Of a stretch of DNA of 64,000 nucleotides, positions 1 to 13,100 are shown piece by piece. The stretch spans positions 27,938,230 through 28,002,229 of the forward strand of contig CM032121.1 in the NCBI GenBank assembly GCA_018894105.1, given 5' to 3'. How positions within the stretch are numbered: the first letter of the stretch is position 1; the number at the start of each line of letters is the position of its first letter. A program made the translations under genes and the position numbers. The notes beneath the pieces were generated by a model. It had not been told where the DNA came from. It searched no databases and saw only the letters and a list, made by a program, of their open reading frames with translations. Source of the stretch: Jacaranda mimosifolia (lineage: Eukaryota; Streptophyta; Magnoliopsida; Lamiales; Bignoniaceae).

Positions 1-2260
1 GATGTGTGTGTTTGAGTTCCCAACCATTTCAACATGTACTATCATGATCATTTTTTCAACAAACCATGATTTTGTCATGTTAGGATGTCTTATGTGTTGT
101 TTCATGCATCGAATTGAGCCTTGTCTCGGCCTTTGGAAAAGCACATCTAAACACCAAAAATAAGTACACAACATTAGCAAACTAAGTACATAAACACAAT
201 TCTGGTGTACAAAATGCCAATCTGGTACTTTTTGCCGATTTTCGATATCATTCTCAGTACATAAAGGATCGAATTCAATTCGGCCTAATATGGCCATTGC
301 GTAATCATAAGATCATAGCGTATCATTATCAGCATATTAGGGATTTTTGGTACCATGCATGAACGGTTTCACACTACTATGAATAAGCAAGTGGTTGGAT
401 GTAGGTGTTTGAATTTCCAACCATTTCAACACGTACTATCATTACTATTTCTTCAACAAACCATGATTTTATCGCGTTGGTGTGTCTTATGTATTGTTTC
501 ACACATCGAATTGAGCCTCGTCTCGGCTTTTGGAAAAGCAAGTACATAAACAAGAAAAACAAGTACACAGCATTGGCAAACTAAGTACACAAAAGCAATT
601 CTAGAGTACATAACTTCCAATACTTGTACGTTTTCACCAATTTTCATTATCATTCTCAGCACATAAGGGATTGAGTTCAATTAGCCTAATCTGGTCATTG
701 CTTGATCATAAGACCATGGCGTATTAGCCCTAGGAGTCATATAGTCATGATAGGTTCACTGGTTTTCAATGGTGGTGTTGGAAGGATTCGTTTAGCTCAT
801 GCATCAATGGCTCAAATGGTTGGATGTGTGTGTTTGAGTTCGCAACCATTTCAACACTTAATATCATGATCATTTTTTCAACAAACTATGATTTTGTCGT
901 GTTAGGATGTCTTATGTGTTGTTCCGCGCATCAAATTGAGTCTTATCTCGGCTTTTGAAAGAGCAAGTATATAAATACAAAAATAAGTACACAACATTGG
1001 CAAACTAAGTACATAAACACAATTTTGGAGTACATAAATACCAATGCTGGTACTTTTTTGCCGATTTTTTATATCATTCTCTGCACATAAACGATCGACT
1101 TCAATTTGGCCTAATCTGGCCATTATGTGATCATAAGATCATGGTGTATCATTATCATCATATTAGGGATTTTCGGTGCCATGCATGAATGGTTTCACAG
1201 TACTATGAATGAGAGCGCAAGTGGTTGGATGTAGGTGTTTGTGTTCCAAATGATTTCTTCAATAAACTATGATTTTGTTGTGTTAGGATCACTTATATGT
1301 TGTTCCACATATCGAATTGGGCCTCACCTCGGCCTTTGTAAAAGCAAGTACATAAACACAAAAAATAAGTATATAATATCTGCAAATTAAGTACATAAAT
1401 GCAGTTGTGGAGTACATAATTGCCTATACTGGTACTTTTTTTGTAGATTTTCGGTATCATTCTCAGTACATAAGGGATCGAGTTCAATTCAACCTAATCT
1501 GGCCATTATGTGAACATAGTGTATCATTATCAGCACATTAGGACTTTCCAATACCATACATGAACGATTTCACACTACTATTAATAAGAGCGCAAGTGGT
1601 TGGATATAGGTGTTTACATTCCAAACTATTTCAACACATGCGTATCCAAATCATTTCTTCAATAAAAACATGGTTTTGTTGCATTTGGGTCACTTATGTG
1701 TTATTCCACTCGTCGAATTGAACCTCATCTCAACCTTTGAAAAAGCAAGTACATAAACACGGAAATAAGTACACAATACTGCAAATTAAGTACATAAATG
1801 TAGTTCTAGAGTACATAAATGCCTATAATGGGTACTTTTTCGTGAATTTTCGGTATCATTCTCAGCACATAAAAGATCAAGTTCAATTCCATTGCGTGAT
1901 CATAAGAAAATGTCATATCATTGTCAACACAATATTAGGGATTTTCGGTATTATGCATGAACGATTTCACACTATTATAAATGAGAGCGCAAGTGGTTGG
2001 ATGTTGATGTTTGTGTTCCAAACCATTTCTACATGTGCATATCCAAATTATTTCTTCAACAACCATGGATTTGTCGCGTGAGGGTGTTTTATGTGTTGTT
2101 TCACGTATCGAATTGAACCTTATCTCGACATTTGAAAAGCAAGTACATAAACACGAAAAATAAGTACACAACATTGGCAAACTAAGTACATAAATGCAGT
2201 TCTAGAGTAAATAACTGCCAATATTGGGTACTTTTTCTGATAAAATGAAAAATAAATATG
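1..2260. repeat. Tandem array of ~400-bp units
   Basis: The same landmark (GTTGGATGTAGGTGTTTG and variants) recurs at about 1, 398, 823, 1228, 1603 and 2000. Spacing is therefore 375-425 bp, with about 5.6 copies. Each unit also carries a run of AAGTACATAAACAC-like submotifs and a CTCAGCACATAAGGGATCGA block. Units differ by many substitutions and small indels, so the array is old. It is cut by the left window edge and ends near 2260. Short ORFs on both strands are repeated shadows of the unit. I do not recognise the family; it could be a satellite or the internal tandem repeats of a larger transposon. Confidence 0.85.
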
Positions 2261-2743
2261 GATAATAGTTCCAACGTAAACCTTCTCAATAGTTAAAAAG
2301 AATACTTATTCATGGTTTCTTTCACATTAAAATGATAGTACAATATGTCTATATTTTACAAAGTATACAACACAAATAGTTTTATAAAAATTCTTTGATT
2401 GAAATACAATATAGTACAAATGCTACAACTTAACATGTCCTCCAGACAAGGACAAATTTAGCAATTACTATAAGCACGTGTACACTGGCTATTTCTAATC
2501 CATCTTCTTTTAAATCTTTGTCTTCTTTGCATCATCTTTTTCCTAATTGAAGGGAAATAAAATTAATCAAAATATTATTTAATAAGTAATGACAAATGGT
2601 AATACAAGTTCAAATATACAATAAAACGGTAAAAAAAATATGTGGCTATATATAAAAATCACCAAAAGATCATCAAAAATCATCTAGCCAACAAACATAG
2701 ATATTGGACCAGAAATACATACAAGCACACACACACACACATA
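2261..2743. other. AT-rich spacer ending in an (AC)n microsatellite
   Basis: No gene is visible. The stretch is AT-rich and ends in a CA repeat (about 2726-2741) that abuts the next inverted-repeat element. Confidence 0.6.
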
Positions 2744-4634
2744 GGGGTGTGCATTCGATTAAAATCAACTGAACCGAACGATTCGATTGGTTAACCGAAT
2801 TTTTTAGTTTTTTGAAAACCATAATCGAAAACCCAACCGAACCTCGGACTAACTAGGTTCAGTTCGGTTTGATTTTTAACCAAAAAAATTGGTTAACCAA
2901 AACCAAATCGGTCACGGTCAATGCGGTTTTTATTTTTTCGGTTTCAGTCAAAAAAATTGGTTACAACCGAAAACGAAACCAAACCCGAACTCGGGGAAAA
3001 AAAAACTTGTTTTTTGTACCAAAAAAGTGTGATAAAAGTTTGTTTGATAAAAGTAAGTTTGTTTAATAAAAATTTTGAATTGGGTTACTTGTTCTTTTAG
3101 TATCAAAAAATTTATTTGATTAAAGTATATTGATAAAAAAAATATTTGTTTTTAGGTGAAAATGTTGAATTAGATTACTTTTTCTGTATATTGAAAATAT
3201 TTGTTTTGATAAAATTATAAGTTATCTATTCTAAACAAATACATTTAAAATATTATAAATTTAAGAAGATAAATAAATATTTTAATTATTTTATGCTATA
3301 AAAATTTTAGTACACACATTGAGTGTGCTAAAATTGCTAGCTTATAACCGCCAAGGCAAACGCACGCAATTTTTGCGAAGTCAAACTTTAACTGCCAAGG
3401 TCGAATAGCGAATTAAATCTTAAACTTAGCCTACTAAAGTTAAATAGCTAATTAATCCAATGACATCATATTATAGATTGTGGATTTGTAAATTTTGTGA
3501 AAAATACAATTATAATATTATTAAATAATCATTTCTAAAGGATAATTTTGGAATATTGATAAAATTTGCATCCAAACTATCTTTTTTTATGACGAATTCT
3601 CCAATTTATACTTTAAATTATATTGTCAATTTTAATTAAAAGGACAAATTATGTTAATGAACAAAAATAACTTTTATTTTAGACACAAAACGATCTTTGT
3701 TTTCATAATAATGTAGATAAAATCTTTATTAGCCAACAAATGCAATAAACTACTAGTACTACCACAAGAATAGTTGAATAGAATTCAATCCCTTATCCCT
3801 TAGTTTGCAATTTAAATTGAAATTTTAATTTTACTCATCAACATACCCTATAATATATGTAAGTTTAATTAATTAATTAAAAGAAAACTCTTAATTTTCT
3901 TTTTATATAACATTTTTTGCTCTTTAAATCTTAGTCATCTATTTTTTATATGTAATGTGTATTAGTTCATATAATAAAAAAAATTATGCAATTGAATCTT
4001 TTGAGTGTAGAAAAAAATATCATTTTTTTTCTCTTTGGGTCATAACTATTCATGTTTTTATATGTCATATATTAATATCTATACTATTTATAAACTGTAG
4101 GGTTTTTTAATAACTATCTTGATATAATTAGTAATAAGATGATAAAATCAATTATATTTTATAAAATAAAGATAATATAGTTTTATTTTCTCTCATTCAA
4201 TTTTACTTCTTTTTTTCTCAATTATTTCACCTTATCAAAAATTTCCTTTTATTTATCCAAAAAATTTAGAAATACATTAACATTTACATTATTTGAAAAT
4301 TTATATTTATTTATCTTAGACTTAAAAAATTTAATAAAAAATGTGAAATTAAACTAAAACTAGTAGCACTTGAATAATAAAAATTTATATATAAAAAAAA
4401 TAAAAAAAAATCAATTTTGGTTCGGTTTAACGAGAAAACCAAATCGATTTTTTTCGATTTTTGGTTTAGTTTCGACTAACCGAGTAAAAAAACCTAACCG
4501 AACCGAAAATTGAATTTTTTTTTAAATACAAAACCGAAAACTAAACTAAACCTTGGTTCAGTTCGGTTCTGTTTGATTTTTTTGATTTTCGGTCGGTTCG
4601 ATCGGTTTTAGTTTTTCCGGAACACCCCCCCCCC
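2744..4634. mobile_element. Inverted-repeat element, possibly non-autonomous hAT-like
   Basis: The left end reads GGGGTGTGCATTCGATT and is followed by AACCGAAC/GGTTAACC-rich sequence. The right end is its diverged inverse: CCGAACC-type motifs, then a run of C after ACACC. Both sides are flanked by the same (AC)n-AT microsatellite, as expected if the element inserted into it. The 1.9-kb interior is AT-rich with no plausible coding region. GGGGTGTGCA ends with GGTTCGGTT-rich subterminal sequence are common in plant non-autonomous DNA elements; the hAT assignment is inference. Confidence 0.55.
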
Positions 4635-4926
4635 ACACACACACATATATATATATGAGAGAGAGAGGAGAAGAAATATATATAATACATATCTACATAT
4701 ATATATTCCTGACAGGTGGTGTCGAATTTATTATACATGAAGCGAGAGATGATGTTCGTTTTGCTGATGGATTGATCCCCCAGAAACACCAGCTTGTACT
4801 TTGCTAATGGTGGACCAATTTGAGAATGGTGAAAAAATAAAGAAAAAGAAAAAAAAATGATGAGGAGAGAGAAGGTGGGAGAGAAGGAATAATGTCAAAT
4901 AAACAAAAAGAAAAAGAAGAAAAAAA
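4635..4926. other. Spacer with AC/AT and purine-rich simple sequence
   Basis: It contains ACACAC, ATATAT and GAGAGA runs and an A/G-rich stretch (about 4830-4926). No gene is seen; the minus-strand ORFs here are low-complexity shadows. Confidence 0.5.
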
Positions 4927-4929
4927 TAA

Positions 4930-5382
4930 GGCCTTGTTTGGTTGCAAGCTCCCAGTTTGTTTTCCAACTTCCAAAACTTAAATAAGCAAACACTACACAT
5001 TTTCCAATTTTACTCCCAAAATACAAAATTTATTCCCAAAAAATCTCTACTATTCCCAACTCCACATCATTCCCCAAGACTCCCCAAGACTCCCCACATT
5101 CTTTCATTATTATAAATATATAAACATACTACCACTTATACAATCTATATATACACATATATAAATAATTTTAAAATACTCATTTCACCCCACAAACCCA
5201 ACAAAAAAATTATTGATGTAACATCTTGTCCCTTCCAAAACACAAACAAACCAACTATTTTCTCCCAATTCATTCTCCCAAAACACAAACAAACAACTAT
5301 CACATTTCCCAACCCCACTACCCAAAATCCATTCTCCCAAAATATTTTGAGAAAATGGCCCAATTCACAACCAAACAAAGCC
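4930..5382. mobile_element. Tourist-like (PIF/Harbinger) MITE
   Basis: A 453-bp element with termini GGCCTTGTTTGGTTG and CAACCAAACAAAGCC, which are inverse repeats with one mismatch. It is flanked on both sides by TAA (4927-4929 and 5383-5385), the 3-bp target duplication typical of PIF/Harbinger MITEs. The GGCCTTGTTTGG start also matches the Tourist terminal pattern. It has no coding capacity; a minus-strand ORF inside is incidental. Confidence 0.85.
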
Positions 5383-5504
5383 TAAGATTTTGGGAGGTTT
5401 CTTTGTCCAAAGAAGTGCATGAATAGTGAACTTAAAAGATAAAAGAACTTGTTGCCGAATCTGATGTACTCACCAGAGCTCTTGCTCTTGATTCTTGATT
5501 AATA

Positions 5505-6420
5505 GGGTAAAATCAATTTTACCCCCTTGTACTCAAACTTCATTTTACTTTACTCCCATGTACTTTTAATTGTATCACTTTGCCTTCATGTATTATCAAT
5601 TTTACTTAAATTATTCAATTTCGTTAAATTCTCTTCATTTCCTTAACATTGTTAACTTTTTCTTTTTAAAAGATGAAGTTGCCTGTAATTTTTAATTGTT
5701 CATTTAATGAATAAAACCTATCTTCTCCATAAAAATGAAAAATTTATATTTGAAGATTTAAAAATATAAAATTACCAAAGACATATAACGAAAACGTGTT
5801 TCTTAAAAATCAACTTCAAATGCCCATATGAAATCTCACTTACATGTAGTTTTGTTGCTACTTGGTGCTAAAGGCAGTGTTTTTTTTCGATTTTTTATGA
5901 TTTCATATAGGGATGTATTAAGTAATAAAACAGAGTTAGTTAAGCAATTCTACGGAGGAAAAAATGGGGTCTAGGGGTCTGTGTATTATTAATTGAGTTT
6001 TCTTTAATGAAAATATTTGTTTCTTCTAGAGATGCATTGTTAGTATATGATGCAAGTTTTTGATATACTTGTAGTGCAGTCAATAGTGATGTCATGTTTC
6101 ATCTTTCAGCATTTAGTTTGGATCTTTTAATTTAATTTTAATGTTATTTTGTATAAAATTTGTGTATTCATATAAGAGAAAAGTAGCTAAGAGAGATTGA
6201 CAAAAAATATTGAAGTATAAGCATTTTGGGTATATAAATATAAAATATAATGATCTAACCATTTTTGCTTGGTTTGTTAACAGAAATTGAAGAGGTTTTA
6301 ATGGTGTTAAAGCAGGTGAAGTAAAATTGAGAGTATAAAGAGGCAAAGTGATGCAATTAAAAGCATATGGGGTAAAGTGAGACACAATTTGAGTACAATG
6401 GGGTAAAATAAATTTTACCC
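5505..6420. mobile_element. Long-TIR non-autonomous DNA element
   Basis: The ends are inverted repeats of roughly 150 bp. The left begins GGGTAAAATCAATTTTACCC and the right ends AAATAAATTTTACCC. Similarity continues inward through matching blocks (GTACTCAAA, TTTTAATTG, CATCACTTTGCC). Both sides carry TTAATA (5499-5504, 6421-6426), a candidate target duplication. The interior is AT-rich and non-coding. Long TIRs suggest a Mutator-like MITE, but a 6-bp duplication is short for that family, so the superfamily is open. Confidence 0.7.
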
Positions 6421-6596
6421 TTAATAATATTCACCATCTTTTCTCAAAAAAAAAAAAAAAAAGATAAAATTGAATTGGGGAGTTAAAACTAAAAAAAGAT
6501 TGATTGGGATTGATTCATAAAGTGAAAGTCAATTTGGGTATTTATAAATAAGATGATGTCTCTTTTGATTTATTGCCTGAAAATTAAAATCCACAG

Positions 6597-6984
6597 CGGG
6601 CCGTTTAGTTTTATTTCCAAATGCCATTTTCATTTCCAACTATTTGTAAAAGTTGAAAATTATGAAATAGAAATGAAAATTGAGATGTATTTGAATGAAA
6701 TGTTGGAAAGTAATAATTGGCTATAGGATTGAAAAGTAGGCTAATTATATTTTTTTATGTTTAAAAATATTTATTTTTTTTAAAATATATGTATATTTTA
6801 TTAATTTAAAAATGATAGTGGGTACTTTATATTAAATTAAATTTGAATTTGATTGATGTGTAATAGGATAATATGATAGGTTTAGAAAGAGTTTTGAAAA
6901 AAATGTGTACTTTTTTTGAAAAAAATTATAAAAAAATATTTATTTCTAATTTTTATTTTCTTGGAAATGAAGACGAACAGGCCG
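6597..6984. mobile_element. Small TIR element next to the MRG core promoter
   Basis: The left end GGGCCGTTTAGTTTTATTTCCAA and the inverse of the right end CGGCCTGTTCGTCTTCATTTCCAA share most positions over about 24 bp. The interior is AT-rich with no coding sequence. The right end lies about 40 bp before the TATA box of the MRG gene. No clean target duplication was found. Confidence 0.6.
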
Positions 6985-7023
6985 AAGCGTAGCTTCCAAT
7001 ATTCGGGTTCGGGCAGTTATCGC

Positions 7024-7031
7024 TATAAATA
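7024..7031 (+). promoter_or_regulatory. Probable TATA box of the MRG gene
   Basis: TATAAATA lies 131 bp before the chosen ATG (7162), which leaves a 5' leader of about 100 bp. An upstream in-frame ATG at 7099 would add 21 residues with no family resemblance, so 7162 is preferred. Confidence 0.6.
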
Positions 7032-7161
7032 GACTTGCTCCACCTGCCTACTAATTTGAAACCGGCGTGAGGTGGGAAAATAAACTCCACTGGCATCATT
7101 GCTAACGCAAACAACAATAGAGTTTCCAATTCTCTGTGTTCATTTTCCAATCGGAAAGAGA

Positions 7162-10100
7162 ATGGTTAGCAGTTTGAAGGAAGATTCGGCTAGCTACGGC
7201 GCGAACTCCTCCGGCCACGCGCCGGATTCCAATTCTGAGAGCCTCTTCGCCGAAGGCGAGAGGGTTCTTGCTTATCATGGGCCCCGCATCTACGAAGCCA
7301 AGGCATGCCCAAAAATCTTTTCCAGCTTAGGGTTTTCATTTTTTATTTTTCCCCCCTCTTACGTCGTAGAATTTTATTTCTTGATTTTATATTTTTTCTC
7401 TTCTGTATTTAATATATGAAATTCCATTTGAGCTTTTTCATTTTGATTTATTTGATCAGGAAGTTTGATTCTGTGAGATACGCTCTGTTGTATGCAAATC
7501 AATTTACTTGGCAAATATGATCTCAAATGTGAACTTATTTACCAATTCTGTTTACACTCGTACTCCATCTGTGCAAAACAGATGCTGTGAGTTCTTTTGA
7601 GGATTCCATATTTTGTTGGATGAACGTGTTATCCACTCTACAGATGACTGTACGGCTATGAACCACTTCTTGTCGGAAGGAGAACAAGGCCCGCGCATCC
7701 AAGTAGAGAATATGTATGCATGTATTTCTCTGGATGTGCGCATAGAATGTAAAGAATCCATGATCTGAAGATTTAGGTTTATGTATGTGTATATGCCTGC
7801 ACATGTGTTTATATATACATGGATATTATTGCAGGCCTAGATTAATTCCCTGTTATATATCGCATTCAAGGATGCCCACAGACGTGCTTAAATACACATG
7901 CATGGATATTATTGATTGATTATTTCCCTAATATATATTGCATTAAGGGATGGTGGCATGTATTCATTATTTCTAAATGTGATAGGAAACATAGATTTTT
8001 TGAGTTAAAAGGAGTGCCATTGAATAATGACCCAATTTGCTTTGCTGCTTGAGAAACCTATCGTTAAAACATTTTCTTGTACTTCTTTCTACCTATATAT
8101 GTTTTACTGTGCTAATTTGGGCTGCTTGTGAAGTTCGCTTATGCTGTGTTGGGCTGGGAAATCAGAAGTAGGAAACCCAGTCCGTACAGCAAAAGTTCTA
8201 GAAAAACACCATTCACTTATTTATAAATCTAGAACCTGTATGTAACCGCGTCGAATTGGGTGGCTTCAGCCCTCTATCAGCGTTGTCTTGTCTCATCATT
8301 ATTGTATGATTGGGTTAGCTTCTCTATGTCATTAATGTGTTGAAAATGCTGCAGGTCTGTGTTGTGGCACCTTACCTTAAGTGGAATGAATTAGACTTTT
8401 TAGGAATTAAGAAGGAATTCTATAAGTACCTGTAGGTTCTTCTAGAAGGAATTTCATGCAAGCTTTGTATCCATGGATTGGCTTAACCCTGGAGTTGTGA
8501 TTAATGTACCTCGTTGCTGCAGTTAAAAAATCATGTGTCTCAATTTGTTGCAGCATTTATATACCCTTGATTCACTAGCTATTTATATGCCTGTTGAGTT
8601 TTTTTCCTTTCTTTTCTTTTTCTATTCAAAAAAGTATTTTTTTTCTTTTTTTGACTTATTGCTGTTTGGTGTATGTAAGGTTCAAAAAATAGAGTTCCGG
8701 AAGAATGAATGGAGATATTTTGTCCATTACCTTGTAAGTTTAATGCTTTCCTTTTTCACTGCCGTGCCATCGTGTATGTCCAGCACTTGGTGGCATTTGT
8801 TTATGACTTTCTCTCTTATTTTTTCCTAATCTTTTACCATTCGGCCAATCAAGGTCATGCTATCCTAGCCTGATTGTCAAATGACTTACAGCTTTTTTTT
8901 GATGAAAACATGTGTTAATGAATTCTTTATTTTCTGCAGGGTTGGAATAAAAAGTGAGTGTAGTGGTGCAGTACATCAAATAATTATCCCCTTCTGATTT
9001 GGATGAGAAAATAGAACTGACCGGCTCTCTATTCCTTCGCTTCTTGTTTTTGTTTTGTTATTGTGGTCAGATTTAAGAGTCCTATTCTTTTCTCTTTATT
9101 GTTATGTTTCTTCTCAGTAAGATTTTTCAGTCTATCAGATTGTACACTCTAAAACTATTCAAGAGCAAATTAGCTGCATGCATATAGAATCTGCATTGTG
9201 TCATAGATGTTACTGGAGATGATATACCCGAATTTCATCAGGTTCAAGTGAGAAAAGACCAGAAATGTAAGAAGTATGAAGATGGGAGTTTGATGTTAAA
9301 CCAAATCAGGTCAAAATGAGATTGTATGGAGAATTTGTTATTGCATTCCTGTAAGGATATTACTGAAGAGAATTGAAGTTGGATTACTGAGAGAATTTGG
9401 TAACGGAATTTTGAGGAAACCAATGATCTAATTGTAGAATACCTCTATTTAAATTTGGGAACTTCAAGAGATAAATTCTTTGTAAACTTGGAAGAAAGCT
9501 TAAGGTGAGAGGAGAAATTTTTAATGGAAAATAGCAGAACTGGTTCCATGAGTGAATATACAGATGGGCTTCTATTCCTTTATGGCTTTTGAGTCATTCT
9601 GGGGCATGTCAGTTCCATCCCTTTTGCTGCTTGCAGCACATTTTTCTGATGTTTCCGTGTCTCATTGATCTTTATGAAGTTAGCAGATTCAATTCCTTGA
9701 TACCTTTTCATGAATTTAACACGCACTTGGGGAATGAATTGAATTATAATTTTGAGGTCATGCATGTTAGAAATCTGAATAGACATACAATGAAGGTCCT
9801 ATGGAAGGTCTGCGTGGGGACTGAGGTTTTCCGTCATGTACTTTGTGCTTGTGCTAATGCATTGATGGGTTCTTAGACTAGTCTCCTGATTACCTGCGAA
9901 ACATGTTGGTATTTTTAGCACAGATATGGCTCAAACCTGTTTTCTCATCCAAACTCTTAATATAATGCTAAATTATACTTAGTGGTGGGAACCCCAATAC
10001 ATGAATGATAACCTCAGACTTGCATCATAGCTTTGTCAGGATGATTTTTCCATCCTTATCAAACATAAATTCCTTTATTAGGTTTAAAAATTTGGAAACA

Positions 10101-13100
10101 AGTTTGTGCATATTCTTTTGCTGAATATTAGATTTATTTTGCTTCATTAAGAAATAGAATAAAGAGTCTACAAATCTGATGCTGTAATGATATAGTAATG
10201 ATTTTCAGATTTTGCAATCCAACATAAACCTGCAACATTCTTTAGTAAAGAAGAGATTGATACTACTTTTAGTGAATGATACAGAATTACTGATTGAAAC
10301 TTTAAATACCTGTTCATTAGTTGGGATGAATGGGTAGTCATGGATCGCTTGATGAAACATACTGAAGAGAATATTTCAAAGCAACAGGCTCTTGATAGGA
10401 AAGCTGGTGTGGACAAAAATACTAAATCAGGGCGTTCAGCGCAAGCAAAATCAAAAAGTTCTACTGGTACGACTGCTGTTCTTTGATCAGATATATTTGT
10501 TAGGGTTTTTGATGGTTGGCATTTCTTTTATTGTCTCAGTTGCTATGTTTTTATGGATTTTGCAGATGCTAGGGTGGATAAGGATGATGTAAAGAACAAC
10601 GGTATGCTATTTCCTAGTTTCAAGATTTTCTTTATGTTTCTACTTGCGACCTACTATATCCTTGTGGGGGATTCTGTTAATGTTTTGATCTTACCATTTG
10701 TGTCAGTATCATCTGTGTAGTGTCACAGCTTTCACAATCTCTCTTCATGTGGTTAGTCTTCTTTTAGCTGTCAAAACTGGAACCCATAATCCATCAATTT
10801 GATGAGTCCAATCATGTGGTTTTTGATCGGTGACCTGATAAGTAGACAGAAAGTAAAACATTATTTGGCGCATTGTCGATTAGGTTAAAGTTGATTGCCA
10901 GCTTTATGCTTATTGCAATTTTAGGCGTAATCACCTCTTTGATTATTGCTTGGCCTTATCTAATTTTAGTTTCCAGTAAACATCTATCTACTGCGGACAA
11001 ACTTACTCTTTCTCTTCATGATGCTGCAGTTGTTAAGGGGAAGAAACGAAAGGCTGATTCGGGCATTGAGGTTTCTTCTGAACTAGTATTAGTTTGTGTG
11101 TTTCAAATTATGTATCTTAGATTGTACTTTTGTTTGGTATACATATACATACTTACATGCACATGCGTATGTTGCTCTTATCTTTTATTAATAATTTTTA
11201 TCATAAATTTAATGGAAGATTGTGACCTTAAATTTTATTATGTGTGTCTCATTTCTGTCTGTAAGACTTTATGTTGCCCATAATCATTTTGAGATCAATG
11301 TGACGTGGAAAGAATTAGAGAGAACTTAACCAAAGCCATATTAGACCTCTAAGTGGGTCAAATTGTTCTGTTACGGCCTAACTATCTCTAATAGCATGCT
11401 GTTTGCAGCAGCAGCGCAGCGTAATTTGGTAGAAAGTGTTGACTACATAATTCTTTTATTTAAGGGCTCATAATTTCAGATTCATCCCATTTGCAAAGTT
11501 ATGGGCTCTTCAATAGAATTTTAATGTTGGAGGTGGTGAGATGCTATCAGCATACTGATTCTTGGCTTTTGAAAATATCCTCAACAGTTCCTTTCACTGG
11601 GAGTACTGGCTTTATAAACCTTCTCTAACTTTCACATTTTTATTGATTGGCCAAGTATTGATTTGTGTTCTCAGAAGGACAATCCAGCAGCAGAAAAACT
11701 CATCAAGATCCAAATTCCACCGAATCTGAAGAAGCACTTAGTTGATGATTGGGAGTTTATCACTCAGCAGAACAAGGTACTTATATAGCTGCCCAAACAA
11801 GGGAAAAATGAGAAAAGCAAACAAATTACATTATCTGAGTGCAAAATTTACCTGGCTAAGAATAAGAAAAATTCTAATTGAGACCCCTTATGAAAGAAAT
11901 GCAGAAACTGGACACACCCTTTTTATTTGCCACGTGGTTTAAAATGATTAATTGTAGAAATTAAGTTATGTTCTTCATTCGGTGTCAAATAGATGTTTGC
12001 TTGGCTTATATTTAAAGTTAGATAACTGCATATTTGTAATAAGAGAAAGTAAAAATGAATTTGTTAGTCAACTTGAACACGATTTTGACAAGCTGGCATG
12101 CTTTCCTTAATTCAGGATTAATTGGCGACGTGAATCTTTCTGCCACTCACACTTCTAACTCCATGCGGACCTGGTTAATTTGTGTTTTTCCTTCTATCTT
12201 TGATGATAGAAAAGCAATGGTGCAGAACCTAGCATTGTAAAGATTATTCAGCTTAAGATTTGGTGGGAAAATGCTGACTATAATCTCATCTTTTTATCCT
12301 TTAAATTATACAAAATGATCAGACCTTCTTCATCTATTTCTTGCAATTTGAGATTGCAATTAGGGGTTAAATGTAAATGTGCCAGTTTTCTGGAATCAGT
12401 TTGTAGCAAGTAGCATATCTTTTTCTTCTACGCTTTGTGGTCTTGTGAATTCTAGTTCTTCTGTTGGTGTACATTATAGTACAAGTAACATAGTACATTA
12501 AATGGCTACATCTCTTGCAGCTAGTGAAACTCCCACGATCTCCAAATGTTGATGATATATTGACAAAATATCTTGAATACAGGTCCAAGAAGGATGGCAT
12601 GTGAGTTTGTTATTTGCAGCTTTCTTTTATATTGAAACAACTTTTATTGGGTTTTTCTTCAATTTCCTTCCAGTAATTTTGAATATGCAGGAGCTGTTTT
12701 AGAGTTTATTTTTTCACTTGTAGTGATAAAAGCAGATAGTTTCCAGTAAATAGATGCTTGACTTGAATGCTTCTCTTTCTTTTTTCTCTTTTCTTTTATT
12801 GATGTTACTTTCTAAGTGTCAAGGATTTTCAGCTATGTGTATATCATAATTATGGGAACAAACCTTTCTCACATACTACTGGTTATATTACCATAAGAAA
12901 TGTCTGATTTGAGTGAATTAAGAGAATTTTGTAGTTCAACTATGTGGAATTTTCAATTTATTGAAGTTACTGGGAAAATGGTCAGTGATAAAGTTTTACA
13001 ATAAATGCAGGATGACTGATGCTGTTGGAGAAATTTTAAATGGCATACGGTGTTATTTTGACAAAGCATTGCCGGTCATTCTTTTGTACAAAAAAGAGCG

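Noticed and set aside
453..2180. Repeated minus-strand ORFs containing MNSIPYVLRMI-type starts
   Set aside because: They recur with the ~400-bp tandem unit and change frame between units, so they are repeat shadows.
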